A program made the translations under genes and the position numbers. A model generated the notes under the pieces. The model was not told where the DNA came from. It did no database searches and saw only the letters and a program-made list of their open reading frames with translations. Shown in pieces: positions 25,993 to 36,633 of a DNA stretch of 64,000 bases. The stretch lies in assembly GCF_046025915.1 (NCBI RefSeq), contig NZ_JAQQFR010000005.1, forward strand, positions 319,752 through 383,751, read 5' to 3'. The stretch comes from Herbaspirillum rhizosphaerae_A (GTDB lineage: Bacteria; Pseudomonadota; Gammaproteobacteria; Burkholderiales; Burkholderiaceae_D). Position 1 is the first letter of the stretch, and the number at the start of each line of letters is the position of its first letter.

Positions 25993-26721
25993 ATGAACGC
26001 ACCTTTGATCGTCAATTCTCCCGAGAGCCATCCGCACGTTCCCGAAACCGCCTTCGGCATCTGGTTTCTGCAAACGCATACCTGGACTGTGCATGTGCTG
26101 GAGCGTGCGTTCAAGGATCTGGAGCCTTTGATTCCGAATCGCCTGCCGTCTTATCCCGTGGTGGCCGATGTGGGTTGTGGTTGGGGGCGTTCGCTGAAGA
26201 AGCTACATGATCGCTTTGCGCCGCAACGCCTGATCGGTATGGACATTGATCCAGCCATGCTGGAAGCCGCCGGCAAAGAGGCGAGTGCAGAAGGCATCCA
26301 GGCCGAACTCATCCAATGTTCAAGCTCGCATATGACGCTGGAAGACAATAGCGTCGATTTGCTGTTTTGCCATCAGACTTTCCATCACCTGATTGAGCAG
26401 GAAGAAGCGATTCAGGAATTTTTCCGAGTGTTGAAGCCGGGCGGTATTCTGTTGTTTGCCGAGTCGACCAAACGCTATATCCATTCGTGGATGATCCGCT
26501 TGCTGTTTCGTCATCCGATGGAAGTGCAAAAGACAGCGGAAGAATATCTGGCACTGGTGCGCAGCGCCGGTTTTCAAGTCGCGCCGAAATCGATCTCCTA
26601 CCCCTATCTGTGGTGGAGCCGTGACGATCTGGGCCTGATGGAGCGTGCGCTCGGCATCAAGCCCAAGGCAGACCGGGAAGAAACCTTGATCAATCTGGTG
26701 GCTGTCAAACCGGCGCTCTGA
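25993..26721 (+). CDS. class I SAM-dependent methyltransferase
   Basis: A 242-residue cytoplasmic methyltransferase of the methyltransferase-11 type with unknown substrate. Motif I is VVADVGCGWGRSL (near residue 57), the acidic end of strand 2 is GMDIDPAM, and motif IV is VDLLFCHQTFHHL, followed by the post-motif VLKPGGILLFAES. The N-terminal helix FGIWFLQTHTWTVHVLERA suggests a hydrophobic or lipid-like substrate pocket. The start is uncertain: ATG 25993 is chosen, and ATG 25963, preceded by AAGG, would add ten residues. Single gene ending at a strong bidirectional terminator. Confidence 0.82.
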   Translation: MNAPLIVNSPESHPHVPETAFGIWFLQTHTWTVHVLERAFKDLEPLIPNRLPSYPVVADVGCGWGRSLKKLHDRFAPQRLIGMDIDPAMLEAAGKEASAEGIQAELIQCSSSHMTLEDNSVDLLFCHQTFHHLIEQEEAIQEFFRVLKPGGILLFAESTKRYIHSWMIRLLFRHPMEVQKTAEEYLALVRSAGFQVAPKSISYPYLWWSRDDLGLMERALGIKPKADREETLINLVAVKPAL

Positions 26722-26755
26722 CGATCTTTTTTTCGGTAGTTGTGCTGGCAGCATC

Positions 26756-26786
26756 AAACGGCTGGTCTTTGCAGACCAGCCGTTTT
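26756..26786. terminator. bidirectional terminator between methyltransferase gene and glnE
   Basis: Perfect stem of about 12 bp, AACGGCTGGTCT / AGACCAGCCGTT, with a TTGC loop and flanking A- and T-runs, serving two convergent genes. Confidence 0.88.
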
Positions 26787-26791
26787 CATTT

Positions 26792-29557
26792 CTATCCGCC
26801 GAACACTTCCGTCCAAAGCCGTTTGACGGCATCGCTTTCTTTCTGCACGCGTTCGATGGTGGTGCGGGCGCGTTCTTCACCGCGCAGCCGGATCTGATGC
26901 TGCAGTTTGCGGAACAGGCGATAGGCGTTGGCAACCTCATCAGCCAATGCGGCGTCGAGCAGACCCAGCGAACCGCAGAGCTTCAGCAAGGCGATGTTGC
27001 CAATGTCGTCGGTCAGCGCTTCGTACTGTGCCGCATGGCGCAGCACTAAAAACTGCACGATGAATTCAATATCGATCATGCCGCCGTCATCATGTTTCAG
27101 ATCGAACAATGCGGTGTGGTTCGGGTGGGCCTGATGCAGCTTCAAGCGCATGCCGAGCACTTCTTGTGTCAGCTTTTGCGGATCGCGCTCCTGGCGCAGC
27201 AGGTCTTTGCGCAAGGCTTCGAAACGATTGCCGATGGCGCTGTCGCCGGCGCAATAGCGCGCACGGGTCAGTGCCTGGTGTTCCCATACCCAGGCTGAGG
27301 TGCGCTGGTACTTTTCAAATGTGGCGAAGGATGACACCAGCAAGCCGCTGGCGCCGTCAGGACGCAAGGCGATATCGATATCGAACAGCGTGCCGGCGGG
27401 CGTGTGCGAGGTCATCCAGGTGATGAAGCGCTGCGCCAGCTTGGCGTACAGGCCGGGTGCTTCCTGATCGTCGTCGTCGTAGAGGAATACGACGTCGAGG
27501 TCGGAGACATAGCCGAGTTCTTTGCCGCCCAGTTTGCCGTAGGCGATGACAGTGAATTGCGGCGTTTCGCGATGGCGGTTGGCAATGGTTTGCCAGACCG
27601 CCTGAATGGTGGCCGCGACCAGAATATCGGCGAGCGCGGACAAGTGGTCAGCCAGATGCTCGACGCTCAGATCGCCTTCAAGATCCTGCGCCAGCAGGCG
27701 GAACAACTGCGCATGGTGCACTTCGCGCAGAATGTCCATCTGGCGTTCTGTGTCGCCCGGCGCAATGTCGAGCTGGCGCTGGCAATCCTGGGCAAAAGCG
27801 GGCCAGTCGGGTGGTGCTTTCAGGTTACGGTCATCCAGCAGCTCGTCGAGCAGAATGGGATGTTGCGTCAGGTATTTTGCCGCCCAGTCGCTGGCGGCGA
27901 TCATGCGGATCAGGCGTGTCAGCGCGTGGGGATATTCCGTCAGCAGCGCCAGGTAAGCGGCGCGGCGGGCAATCGCTTCGAAGAAATCCAGCAGGCGGCG
28001 CAAGGTCGGCAAGTTTTTGTCGGGCATGGCGCCGATGATCGGCAGGGCCGCGTTGATCAGCGCGATCAGGCGCGCGCGGCTGGCTTCCGGCAGGGATTGC
28101 AGGCGCGGCGATTGCAGTGTCGCCAGCACGCGCTGGGTAGCGGTGTCAACGTCGTCGAAGCCCAGCGAAGTCAGCGTGGCAGCGATCGATTCGGCACTTT
28201 CGCCATCACCGAGATCGCAGGTGTTGTCACCGTTTTTAGTGCCATCGCCGCCGTCGGTATTGCCGTTGTCCTGCTTGTCGTTGAAGATGGTGTCGAACTG
28301 CAGGGCGACGATACGACGGTGTTCTTCCAACGCTGCCAGCAGAGCTGCCACATCGGCAAAGCCCATCATGTTGGCAATGATCTTCTGGTCGTCTTCGTTC
28401 GGCGGCAGAGTATGCGTCTGGGCATCCTCCAGATACTGCAAGCGGTGTTCCAGATTGCGCAGGAAAGTATAGGCCTCCAGCAATTGCGCCACGACCTCCG
28501 GTTCCAGCAAGCCCTTGTCGGCCAGCGTGCGCAGGGTGGTACGGGTGGAGCGGTCGCGCAGTTCGGGATCACGGCCGCCGCGGATCAACTGGAACACCTG
28601 GCTCACAAATTCCACTTCACGAATGCCGCCCCGACCCAGCTTGACGTTATTGCTGCGTTCCGGATGCAGCGATTCCTGGCGGGTGACTTCGGCACGGATT
28701 TGGCCGTGCATGGAGCGCAAGGCGTCGATTGAACCGAAATCCAGATAGCGCCGATAGATAAAAGGATGGCTGATGGCTTCCAGCGCAGCGATATCGTCGG
28801 GCTTGCCTGTCAGCGCGCGTGCCTTGGTCCAGGCGTAGCGTTCCCATTCCCGGCCCTGACGGATCAGATACTCTTCCACCATGTTATGGCTGGCCACCAG
28901 CGGGCCGGACGCCCCGTTGGGACGCAGCGCCATGTCGACACGGAAGGTGAAGCCGTCTTCGGTGATTTCCGACAGGGCGGCGATCAGTTTTTTTCCGAGC
29001 CGGACAAAGAACTCGTGATTGGAGAGTGAGCGTTGCTCCGGTGCATCCGTGCGGGTGTCACCATCCTCGGGATAGACGAAGATGAGGTCGATGTCGGACG
29101 AGACGTTCAGTTCTCCGCCGCCCAGCTTGCCCATACCGAGCACGATCAGCTCCTGTTCGTTACCGGTTTCCTCGCCGATGGGCATGCCGTAGAGGGCAGT
29201 CATTTCCTGCATCAGGGCGCTGAGATGGGTCTGGACGGCAAAATCAGCGAATTCGCTCATGGTGCGCACCACCTCGGCCAGATCTGCCTTGCCGGTCAGA
29301 TCGCGTTCGATCAGCGTACAGACCGTCAGATTGCGCAGGCGTCGCATGGGGCCGTTCAAGGCGGCTGCACCCGTGGCGGTTGTGCCGCCTTTGGATGCAG
29401 AAGCGGCCAGATCAGCCTGCAAAGCGCGCTCAAAGACCGCGCGGTTCAAGGATAATTGGGAAAATTCTGCCAGCTGGCCGGGCCGGGCAGTATTGGCGTT
29501 GGCCCAGCGGGTCAGGAACCGGGAGGCTGCAGTGCTGTCGAGAAGGGAGATAGTCAC
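26792..29557 (-). CDS. glnE: bifunctional glutamine synthetase adenylyltransferase / adenylyl-removing enzyme
   Basis: Adds AMP to glutamine synthetase when nitrogen is plentiful and removes it under nitrogen limitation, under PII control. The 921-residue protein carries two nucleotidyltransferase domains: GMGKLGGGELNVSSDIDLIF in the N-terminal half (de-adenylylation) and AYGKLGGKELGYVSDLDVVF in the C-terminal half (adenylylation), each followed by a PII-responsive helical domain. Length is near the 946 residues of E. coli GlnE. The start codon is GTG at 29557; no ATG lies nearby in frame. Divergent from yhdP. It links this region functionally to the nitrogen-controlled operon at 7-19 kb. Confidence 0.96.
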   Translation of the reverse strand: MTISLLDSTAASRFLTRWANANTARPGQLAEFSQLSLNRAVFERALQADLAASASKGGTTATGAAALNGPMRRLRNLTVCTLIERDLTGKADLAEVVRTMSEFADFAVQTHLSALMQEMTALYGMPIGEETGNEQELIVLGMGKLGGGELNVSSDIDLIFVYPEDGDTRTDAPEQRSLSNHEFFVRLGKKLIAALSEITEDGFTFRVDMALRPNGASGPLVASHNMVEEYLIRQGREWERYAWTKARALTGKPDDIAALEAISHPFIYRRYLDFGSIDALRSMHGQIRAEVTRQESLHPERSNNVKLGRGGIREVEFVSQVFQLIRGGRDPELRDRSTRTTLRTLADKGLLEPEVVAQLLEAYTFLRNLEHRLQYLEDAQTHTLPPNEDDQKIIANMMGFADVAALLAALEEHRRIVALQFDTIFNDKQDNGNTDGGDGTKNGDNTCDLGDGESAESIAATLTSLGFDDVDTATQRVLATLQSPRLQSLPEASRARLIALINAALPIIGAMPDKNLPTLRRLLDFFEAIARRAAYLALLTEYPHALTRLIRMIAASDWAAKYLTQHPILLDELLDDRNLKAPPDWPAFAQDCQRQLDIAPGDTERQMDILREVHHAQLFRLLAQDLEGDLSVEHLADHLSALADILVAATIQAVWQTIANRHRETPQFTVIAYGKLGGKELGYVSDLDVVFLYDDDDQEAPGLYAKLAQRFITWMTSHTPAGTLFDIDIALRPDGASGLLVSSFATFEKYQRTSAWVWEHQALTRARYCAGDSAIGNRFEALRKDLLRQERDPQKLTQEVLGMRLKLHQAHPNHTALFDLKHDDGGMIDIEFIVQFLVLRHAAQYEALTDDIGNIALLKLCGSLGLLDAALADEVANAYRLFRKLQHQIRLRGEERARTTIERVQKESDAVKRLWTEVFGG

Positions 29558-29712
29558 AAATTGTCGGGAATGATGAGTTGAGTGCGCGTTAAAGATAGTA
29601 AAGCCCGGTTTTTTTCCTATGAGAACGCCAGTGGCGGCTCTAGGTCAAAAGCTGCTTCCATGCGATGATGCTAATCGTTTTATTCTACATTGAGTTTTTA
29701 CTCTGACCCTTG

Positions 29713-32700
29713 ATGTCCGAAGACCAAAAAGATGCTCCTTTGACCACTGACCGCCCGGCTACCGGCTGGCGCATGGTGTGGCGGAGAACATGGAGCACGG
29801 CGCGAGGGACTTATTGCCATCTCAGCACGGCTACCCGTTGCGTGATCGGCATCACCTTCAAGTTGTTGGTCCTGGCGTATTTCATTTTTTGCGCACTGTT
29901 TCTGACACTGCGCTACGGCATTCTGCCGGAGATTGATCGCTACAAAGGCAACATCGAAAAAATCGCATCCAAGGCCATCGGCCGTCCGGTGACCATCGCC
30001 GATATCGACGCCTCGTGGAACGGTCTGCGTCCGCAGCTGGAACTGACGCAAGTGGTGATCCACGACCAGGCCGGACAGTCGGCGCTGGCATTGCCCAAAG
30101 TATCCGCGACATTGTCATGGACTACGGTGCTGGTGGGCGAGCTACGCTTTGACAACCTGACTATCGTCAATCCCGATCTGTCGATCTTGCGCGATGCCGC
30201 AGGAAAACTGTTCATCGCCGGCATTCCGGCGAGTGGTGATTCGGATAAAAGCGGTGGCGCCGACTGGGTGCTGTCGCAACGCGAAATCGTTATCCGCGAC
30301 GGCAAGATCCGCTGGCGCGACGACAAGCGTGGTGCGCCTGAATTGGCGCTCACTGATGTCAATCTGGTGTTGCACAATCAATGGCGTCTGCATCAACTTG
30401 CACTGAAGGCAACGCCTCCCGCCGCATACGCTGCACCGATCGACGTGCGCGCCAATTTTTATCATCCCAGCTTTTCACGCAAAATCTCCGACGTCTCACG
30501 TTGGAAGGGGACCTTGTACGCCGATGTACGCGACACCGATCTGTCCGTGTGGAAAGCCTACGTCGACTATCCGCTTGAGCTGAATCAAGGTATGGGCTCG
30601 GTGCGGGCTTGGCTGGATCTGGATCACACCAAGATCGCCAACTTTACCGCCGATGTCAGTTTGTCGAATCTGTCGGCGCGGCTGGACAAAAAGCTCGAAC
30701 CGCTGCAGCTGGCGCGCGTCAACGGTCGGATTTCCGGTAGCGAGATTTATGCCCCCGATCTACAGGACGGCATACCCACTTTCGGAGCGAACGGTCACAA
30801 GCTGACGCTGACCAATTTTTCGTTGCAAACCGTGGATGGTTTTACGTTGCCGCCGACCACGATTTCTGAAGTATTTGAGCCGTCCACACGCTTCCGTCCC
30901 GAAAAGATGCGTGTGGAAGCGAAGTTGCTGGATCTGGAAATGCTGTCGAATCTGGGCGCGCGTTTACCGCTGACGCCATCGCAGCAAAAACTGCTCGGCG
31001 ATCTGTCGCCGCGCGGCCAGCTCAAGGACTTTGTCGTGCAATGGGAGGGCGGCTATCCTGATGTGCAATCCTATCGTCTGCGCGGTGATTTCACCGGTCT
31101 TGGCATGCTGCCACAGGCGGCGCGTCCGGCGGTGCCGAAGACGGCAACGCACCCCGGTCGTGCTGGCGCACCGGCGATCCCAGGATTTTCCAATCTGAGC
31201 GGACGTATCGATGCGACGGAAAAAGGCGGCACGCTGAGTCTGGCATCGCAGAATCTCGTGCTGCAGTTTCCGACTGTATTCGCGGACCCGGATCTGCCAT
31301 TTGCGTCGCTCAATCTGAGCAGTCATTGGGAGATGCAAAAGACGGATGCCGTGATGTTCCATCTCGACAGCATGGCGTTTGTACAGGACGACATGGCCGG
31401 CACGCTCAGCGGAACACATTTGATTCCGCTGCAAGGAAAGTCGTCTAGCGTCATCGATATGAAAGCAAAACTGTCGACATTCGACTTGCACAAACTGGGA
31501 CGTTTCCTGCCGCTGCATACGGCCAAGCCGGCGTCGGATTGGATTTCGGGCGCCTTGATGGATGGGCGCGCCAGCGATGTCGATATCGTACTGAAGGGCG
31601 ATATGGCGGATTTCCCTTTTCGCAATACCAAGTCCGGCAGCAAGCCGAAGGGCGAGTTCACGGTGGCCGGCAAGTTCGAGAAGCTGAAAATCAACTACGC
31701 GCCCACGCGCCTCGGCAAGGACGGCAAGTCACCAGAATGGCCGCTGCTCGAAGACGTGAAGGGCACCGTCTCCATTGATCGCACGCGTCTGGAGATTCTG
31801 GCTGATTCGGGCAAGACACATGGCGTGGCCGTGTCCGATGTGAAGGCCGTGATTCCCGATTTGCTGAACGCCGAATCATCGCTTGAGATTGACGGCAATG
31901 CGGCCGGCACAATGCAAGACTTTTTGTATTACGTCAAAGACAGCCCCGTTGCACATTGGATCGGCAATTTCACGGAAGACAGCAAGTCGACCGGCAATGG
32001 CAAGCTGCAACTGAAATTCCAACTGCCTTTGCATCACATGGTGGACGCCAAAGTGGATGGCGCCCTGCAATTTTTGAACAACGATGTTGCGCTGCTGGCA
32101 GGTTTGCCGACGGTGTATCGGACCAACGGCAAGCTGGAGTTCAATGAAAAGGGTTTTAACATCACCGGCATCAAGGGTGTCTTTTTGAACGAGCCTGTGT
32201 CGGTTGCCGGTGGCACGCAACACGATGGCAATACCCTGGTCAAAGTCGACGGTTCGGTGACAGCCGATGGCTTGCGCAAGGCTTATCCGCAACCTGCGCT
32301 GCAACGCCTGCTGGAGCGTTTGAATGGCGCTTCGCGATACAGCGCGACGATTGCGGTGCGTCAGCATCAGCCCGAAATTACGATCGAATCAAACTTGCAA
32401 GGACTGGCGCTGAATCTGCCGATGCCGATGCAGAAATCGGCGAATGAAAGCTGGCCGCTGAAGTTTGAAATCATGGGGATGAATTCCGGTGATCCATTGA
32501 TCCAGCGCGATGAACTGCGCATGTCGCTGGGTTCCGTCATGTCGGCGCGCTATCGCCGACAAAAAGTGCTGGGCAATCAGGCTGAATGGCAAGTGCTGAG
32601 CGGCGGCATCGGCATCGGTCAGCCGGCGCCGCAACCGGACAAAGGTTTGGCACTGTACGCCAACGCCAAGACCATGAATATCGATGAGTGGACCGCTTTC

Positions 32701-33915
32701 CGCTCTGCCATGACCAAAGAGCCGGACGGCAGCAAAGCGGGCGGTAACGAGCAGGCTGCATCCGACTCTGGAATGAGTGCTTATCTTGAGCCTGATGTGG
32801 TGGCATTGCGGGCAACCGAGATGAAGGCCATGGGCAAAAAACTCGACAACGTGGTGATCGGCGCATCGCATCAGAGCAAGAGCTGGCAGGTCAATATCGC
32901 CTCCGATCAGGCCACTGGCTATGCCACCTGGAATGAGTCGAACAGCGGTCGCGGCATGGGGCGCGTCACGGCGCGTCTGGCTACGCTGAATATCCAGAAG
33001 GGCTCAGGTGGCGACGCCAATGAGACGTTGGAAAGCAACAGCGATGCAGTCAGCCGCATTCCCGCGCTGGATATCATTGCCGAAGACTTTCAGTTGTTTG
33101 GTAAAAAACTGGGACGGCTGGAGCTCAACGCCAACAATGTACGCGTGAGCGTGGGCAGTGAATGGCGCATCAACAAGCTGGCGCTGATTAACCCCGATGC
33201 CGAGCTGCGCGCGGCCGGCAACTGGATGTCCTTCGGCAAGAACAATACGTCCAACCTGACCTATGCGCTGGACATCAACGACGCCGGCAAACTGCTGGAG
33301 CGTTTTGGTTTCCTCGGCGTGGTGCGTGGCGGCAAGGGCAAGCTGGATGGTGATGTCAGCTGGAAAGGTCTACCGTTCTCGCTCGACATTCCGACCTTGA
33401 GCGGGCAGGTGCACATGGACGTGCATACCGGTCAGTTCCTCAAGGTGGATCCGGGTGCTGCCAAGTTGCTCGGCGTGCTCAATCTGCAAGCGCTGCCGCG
33501 CCGGTTGGTGTTGGACTTCCGTGATGTGTTCTCGGAAGGTTTTGCCTTTGACAACATCGTCGGCACGGCTTCCATTGCACAAGGCATCGCCACGACGGAC
33601 AACCTGAAAATGACCGGTGTTGCCGCTTCGGTACTGATGAATGGTTCTGCTGATATCGCCAAGGAAACGCAAAATCTGCATCTGGTGGTGATCCCCGAAG
33701 TCAATCTGGGCACCGCCTCGCTGGTGGCGCTGGCGATCAATCCGGTGGTCGGCGTGGGGACTTTCCTGGCGCAGCTGTTCCTGCGCAACCCGCTGATGAA
33801 GACGCTGACCTTCGAATACAATGTAACCGGATCCTGGGCTGATCCGCAGGTGGTCAAGCAGGAACGCACTGCCGACGCGGGCACAAATTCAAACGCAAAG
33901 CCAGTCGCCAAGTAA
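29713..33915 (+). CDS. yhdP: YhdP-family AsmA-like envelope protein
   Basis: A 1400-residue inner-membrane-anchored periplasmic protein of the TIGR02099/AsmA-like group. In E. coli YhdP, TamB and YdbH are needed to move phospholipids to the outer membrane. One transmembrane helix is visible near residues 47-67 (FKLLVLAYFIFCALFLTL), followed by a very long beta-rich periplasmic part and the conserved C-terminal AsmA-like domain (from about 1190, GGKGKLDGDVSWKGLPFSLD, ending with LAINPVVGVGTFLAQ). The ATG at 29713 is preferred to an adjacent TTG. It heads the operon yhdP-nitrilase-tldD, a conserved betaproteobacterial order next to glnE. Confidence 0.92.
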   Translation: MSEDQKDAPLTTDRPATGWRMVWRRTWSTARGTYCHLSTATRCVIGITFKLLVLAYFIFCALFLTLRYGILPEIDRYKGNIEKIASKAIGRPVTIADIDASWNGLRPQLELTQVVIHDQAGQSALALPKVSATLSWTTVLVGELRFDNLTIVNPDLSILRDAAGKLFIAGIPASGDSDKSGGADWVLSQREIVIRDGKIRWRDDKRGAPELALTDVNLVLHNQWRLHQLALKATPPAAYAAPIDVRANFYHPSFSRKISDVSRWKGTLYADVRDTDLSVWKAYVDYPLELNQGMGSVRAWLDLDHTKIANFTADVSLSNLSARLDKKLEPLQLARVNGRISGSEIYAPDLQDGIPTFGANGHKLTLTNFSLQTVDGFTLPPTTISEVFEPSTRFRPEKMRVEAKLLDLEMLSNLGARLPLTPSQQKLLGDLSPRGQLKDFVVQWEGGYPDVQSYRLRGDFTGLGMLPQAARPAVPKTATHPGRAGAPAIPGFSNLSGRIDATEKGGTLSLASQNLVLQFPTVFADPDLPFASLNLSSHWEMQKTDAVMFHLDSMAFVQDDMAGTLSGTHLIPLQGKSSSVIDMKAKLSTFDLHKLGRFLPLHTAKPASDWISGALMDGRASDVDIVLKGDMADFPFRNTKSGSKPKGEFTVAGKFEKLKINYAPTRLGKDGKSPEWPLLEDVKGTVSIDRTRLEILADSGKTHGVAVSDVKAVIPDLLNAESSLEIDGNAAGTMQDFLYYVKDSPVAHWIGNFTEDSKSTGNGKLQLKFQLPLHHMVDAKVDGALQFLNNDVALLAGLPTVYRTNGKLEFNEKGFNITGIKGVFLNEPVSVAGGTQHDGNTLVKVDGSVTADGLRKAYPQPALQRLLERLNGASRYSATIAVRQHQPEITIESNLQGLALNLPMPMQKSANESWPLKFEIMGMNSGDPLIQRDELRMSLGSVMSARYRRQKVLGNQAEWQVLSGGIGIGQPAPQPDKGLALYANAKTMNIDEWTAFRSAMTKEPDGSKAGGNEQAASDSGMSAYLEPDVVALRATEMKAMGKKLDNVVIGASHQSKSWQVNIASDQATGYATWNESNSGRGMGRVTARLATLNIQKGSGGDANETLESNSDAVSRIPALDIIAEDFQLFGKKLGRLELNANNVRVSVGSEWRINKLALINPDAELRAAGNWMSFGKNNTSNLTYALDINDAGKLLERFGFLGVVRGGKGKLDGDVSWKGLPFSLDIPTLSGQVHMDVHTGQFLKVDPGAAKLLGVLNLQALPRRLVLDFRDVFSEGFAFDNIVGTASIAQGIATTDNLKMTGVAASVLMNGSADIAKETQNLHLVVIPEVNLGTASLVALAINPVVGVGTFLAQLFLRNPLMKTLTFEYNVTGSWADPQVVKQERTADAGTNSNAKPVAK

Positions 33916-33977
33916 CAGTGTTCTGCTGTTCTGCGCTTGTAACTTGAGTCCTGAAACGATTTCCCGTAGAGGCTGAT

Positions 33978-34784
33978 ATGAACGAATCCTACAAAGTCGC
34001 GGCGATACAAATGGTGTCGACGCCTGAGGTCGAACAGAACTTTGCCGCCGCAAGAAAACTGGTTGCACAAGCTGCAGCGCAGGGCGCGCAATTGGTCTTG
34101 TTGCCCGAATACTGGCCCATCATGGGCATGCACGAAAAGGTCAAGCTGGACCATGCCGAGCAAGATAGCGCCGGCAAGATACAGGATTTCATGGCGACGC
34201 TCGCGCGCGAACACAAGATCTGGCTGATCGGCGGTACGCTGCCTTTGGCATCCGGCGAAGAGGGCAAGGTACTCAATACTTCGCTGGTCTACGATCCTTC
34301 CGGCAAGCGAGTCGCGCGCTACGACAAGATCCATCTGTTCAGTTTTGTGTGCGGTGAAGAGGCTTACGACGAAGCGCGCACCATCGTCTACGGCAACGAT
34401 GTGCAGACTTTTGATGCACCGTTCGGCAAGGTCGGCTTGTCGGTGTGTTACGACCTGCGTTTTCCCGAGTTGTATCGCGCCATGGGCGATTGCGCATTGA
34501 TCGTCGTGCCGGCGGCTTTTACCTATACCACCGGGGAGGCGCATTGGGAGCTGCTATTGCGCGCTCGGGCCATTGAAAACCAATGCTACATCCTTGCCTC
34601 CGCGCAAGGCGGCAAACATGTCAACGGCCGCCGTACCTGGGGCCACACCATGCTGATCGACCCCTGGGGCGACATAATCAGCGTCCTGCCGGAGGGCGAG
34701 GGCCTTGTTATCGGCGACATCGACCCCCATCGTCTACAATACGTACGTGAAAGCCTGCCTGCGCTCAAGCACCGCAAGCTCTGA
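33978..34784 (+). CDS. nitrilase-superfamily carbon-nitrogen hydrolase (Nit1/deaminated-glutathione amidase-like)
   Basis: A 268-residue cytoplasmic C-N hydrolase with the superfamily triad Glu44 (LLPEYW), Lys117 (YDKIHLF) and Cys157 (SVCYDLRFPE). The motif CYDLRFPELYR and the GRRTWGHTMLIDPWG segment are those of the Nit1/YbeM branch, which repairs deaminated glutathione; ATP-independent hydrolysis of omega-amides is another activity in this branch. Lies 62 bp after yhdP and 50 bp before tldD, a conserved trio in betaproteobacteria. Confidence 0.88.
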   Translation: MNESYKVAAIQMVSTPEVEQNFAAARKLVAQAAAQGAQLVLLPEYWPIMGMHEKVKLDHAEQDSAGKIQDFMATLAREHKIWLIGGTLPLASGEEGKVLNTSLVYDPSGKRVARYDKIHLFSFVCGEEAYDEARTIVYGNDVQTFDAPFGKVGLSVCYDLRFPELYRAMGDCALIVVPAAFTYTTGEAHWELLLRARAIENQCYILASAQGGKHVNGRRTWGHTMLIDPWGDIISVLPEGEGLVIGDIDPHRLQYVRESLPALKHRKL

Positions 34785-34834
34785 AGCGGCCTCAGGTCGC
34801 CCAAAACAAGTTGCTGTAATTAAATAAATTATTT

Positions 34835-36295
<1,461 letters not shown>

Positions 36296-36451
36296 ATTGT
36301 GCGTTAAGGGCATTGAGTGACGGTTTAAATGCAAAAAAACGTCATTCAATGTGGTTTTTGTGAAAAATTAATGACCGGTGTTGCCAAAGTCGGGAAATTG
36401 TTGCATTATCGTTTTTCGTTGGAATTAACCTCAACTCGTACAGATCGCACA

Positions 36452-36535
36452 ATGTCTTTCGCCCGCGCTTACTTTTTTTACTTTTACTTTAGCTATTCCA
36501 GCCCCACGGCGGTGAAAAGCGGTAAGCGTTCGTAA
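36452..36535 (+). CDS. Phe/Tyr-rich leader peptide of the aroG attenuator
   Basis: A 27-codon open frame whose residues 7-15 are YFFYFYFSY: four Tyr and four Phe in nine codons. It ends at TAA 36533, 25 bases before a strong terminator hairpin, and the DAHP synthase gene follows. This arrangement is that of the pheL/trpL class of leader peptides, in which ribosomes stalling for lack of charged tRNA prevent terminator formation. The Shine-Dalgarno sequence is weak (CAGATCG). The reading frame, codon bias and position are seen directly; the regulatory role is inferred. Confidence 0.8.
   Translation: MSFARAYFFYFYFSYSSPTAVKSGKRS
36508..36523 (+). promoter_or_regulatory. antiterminator arm of the aroG leader
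   Basis: GGCGGT (36508-36513) is complementary to ACCGCC (36563-36568), the 5' arm of the terminator. A second copy, GCGGT (36519-36523), can pair with ACCGC. Either pairing would block the terminator when a ribosome stalls on the Phe/Tyr codons upstream. Confidence 0.6.
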
Positions 36536-36558
36536 GTAGAGACCAAACCGAATTTCTA

Positions 36559-36588
36559 AAAAACCGCCAGTGATGGCGGTTTTTTTTT
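36559..36588 (+). terminator. attenuator terminator upstream of aroG
   Basis: AAACCGCCA (36561-36569), GTGA loop, TGGCGGTTT (36574-36582) followed by T to 36588: a strong intrinsic terminator standing 45 bases before the aroG ATG rather than after a gene, hence an attenuator. Confidence 0.85.
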
Positions 36589-36633
36589 ACCCATTCGAAT
36601 TCACTCAATTCAGATTGTAATCAGGAGAAAAAA

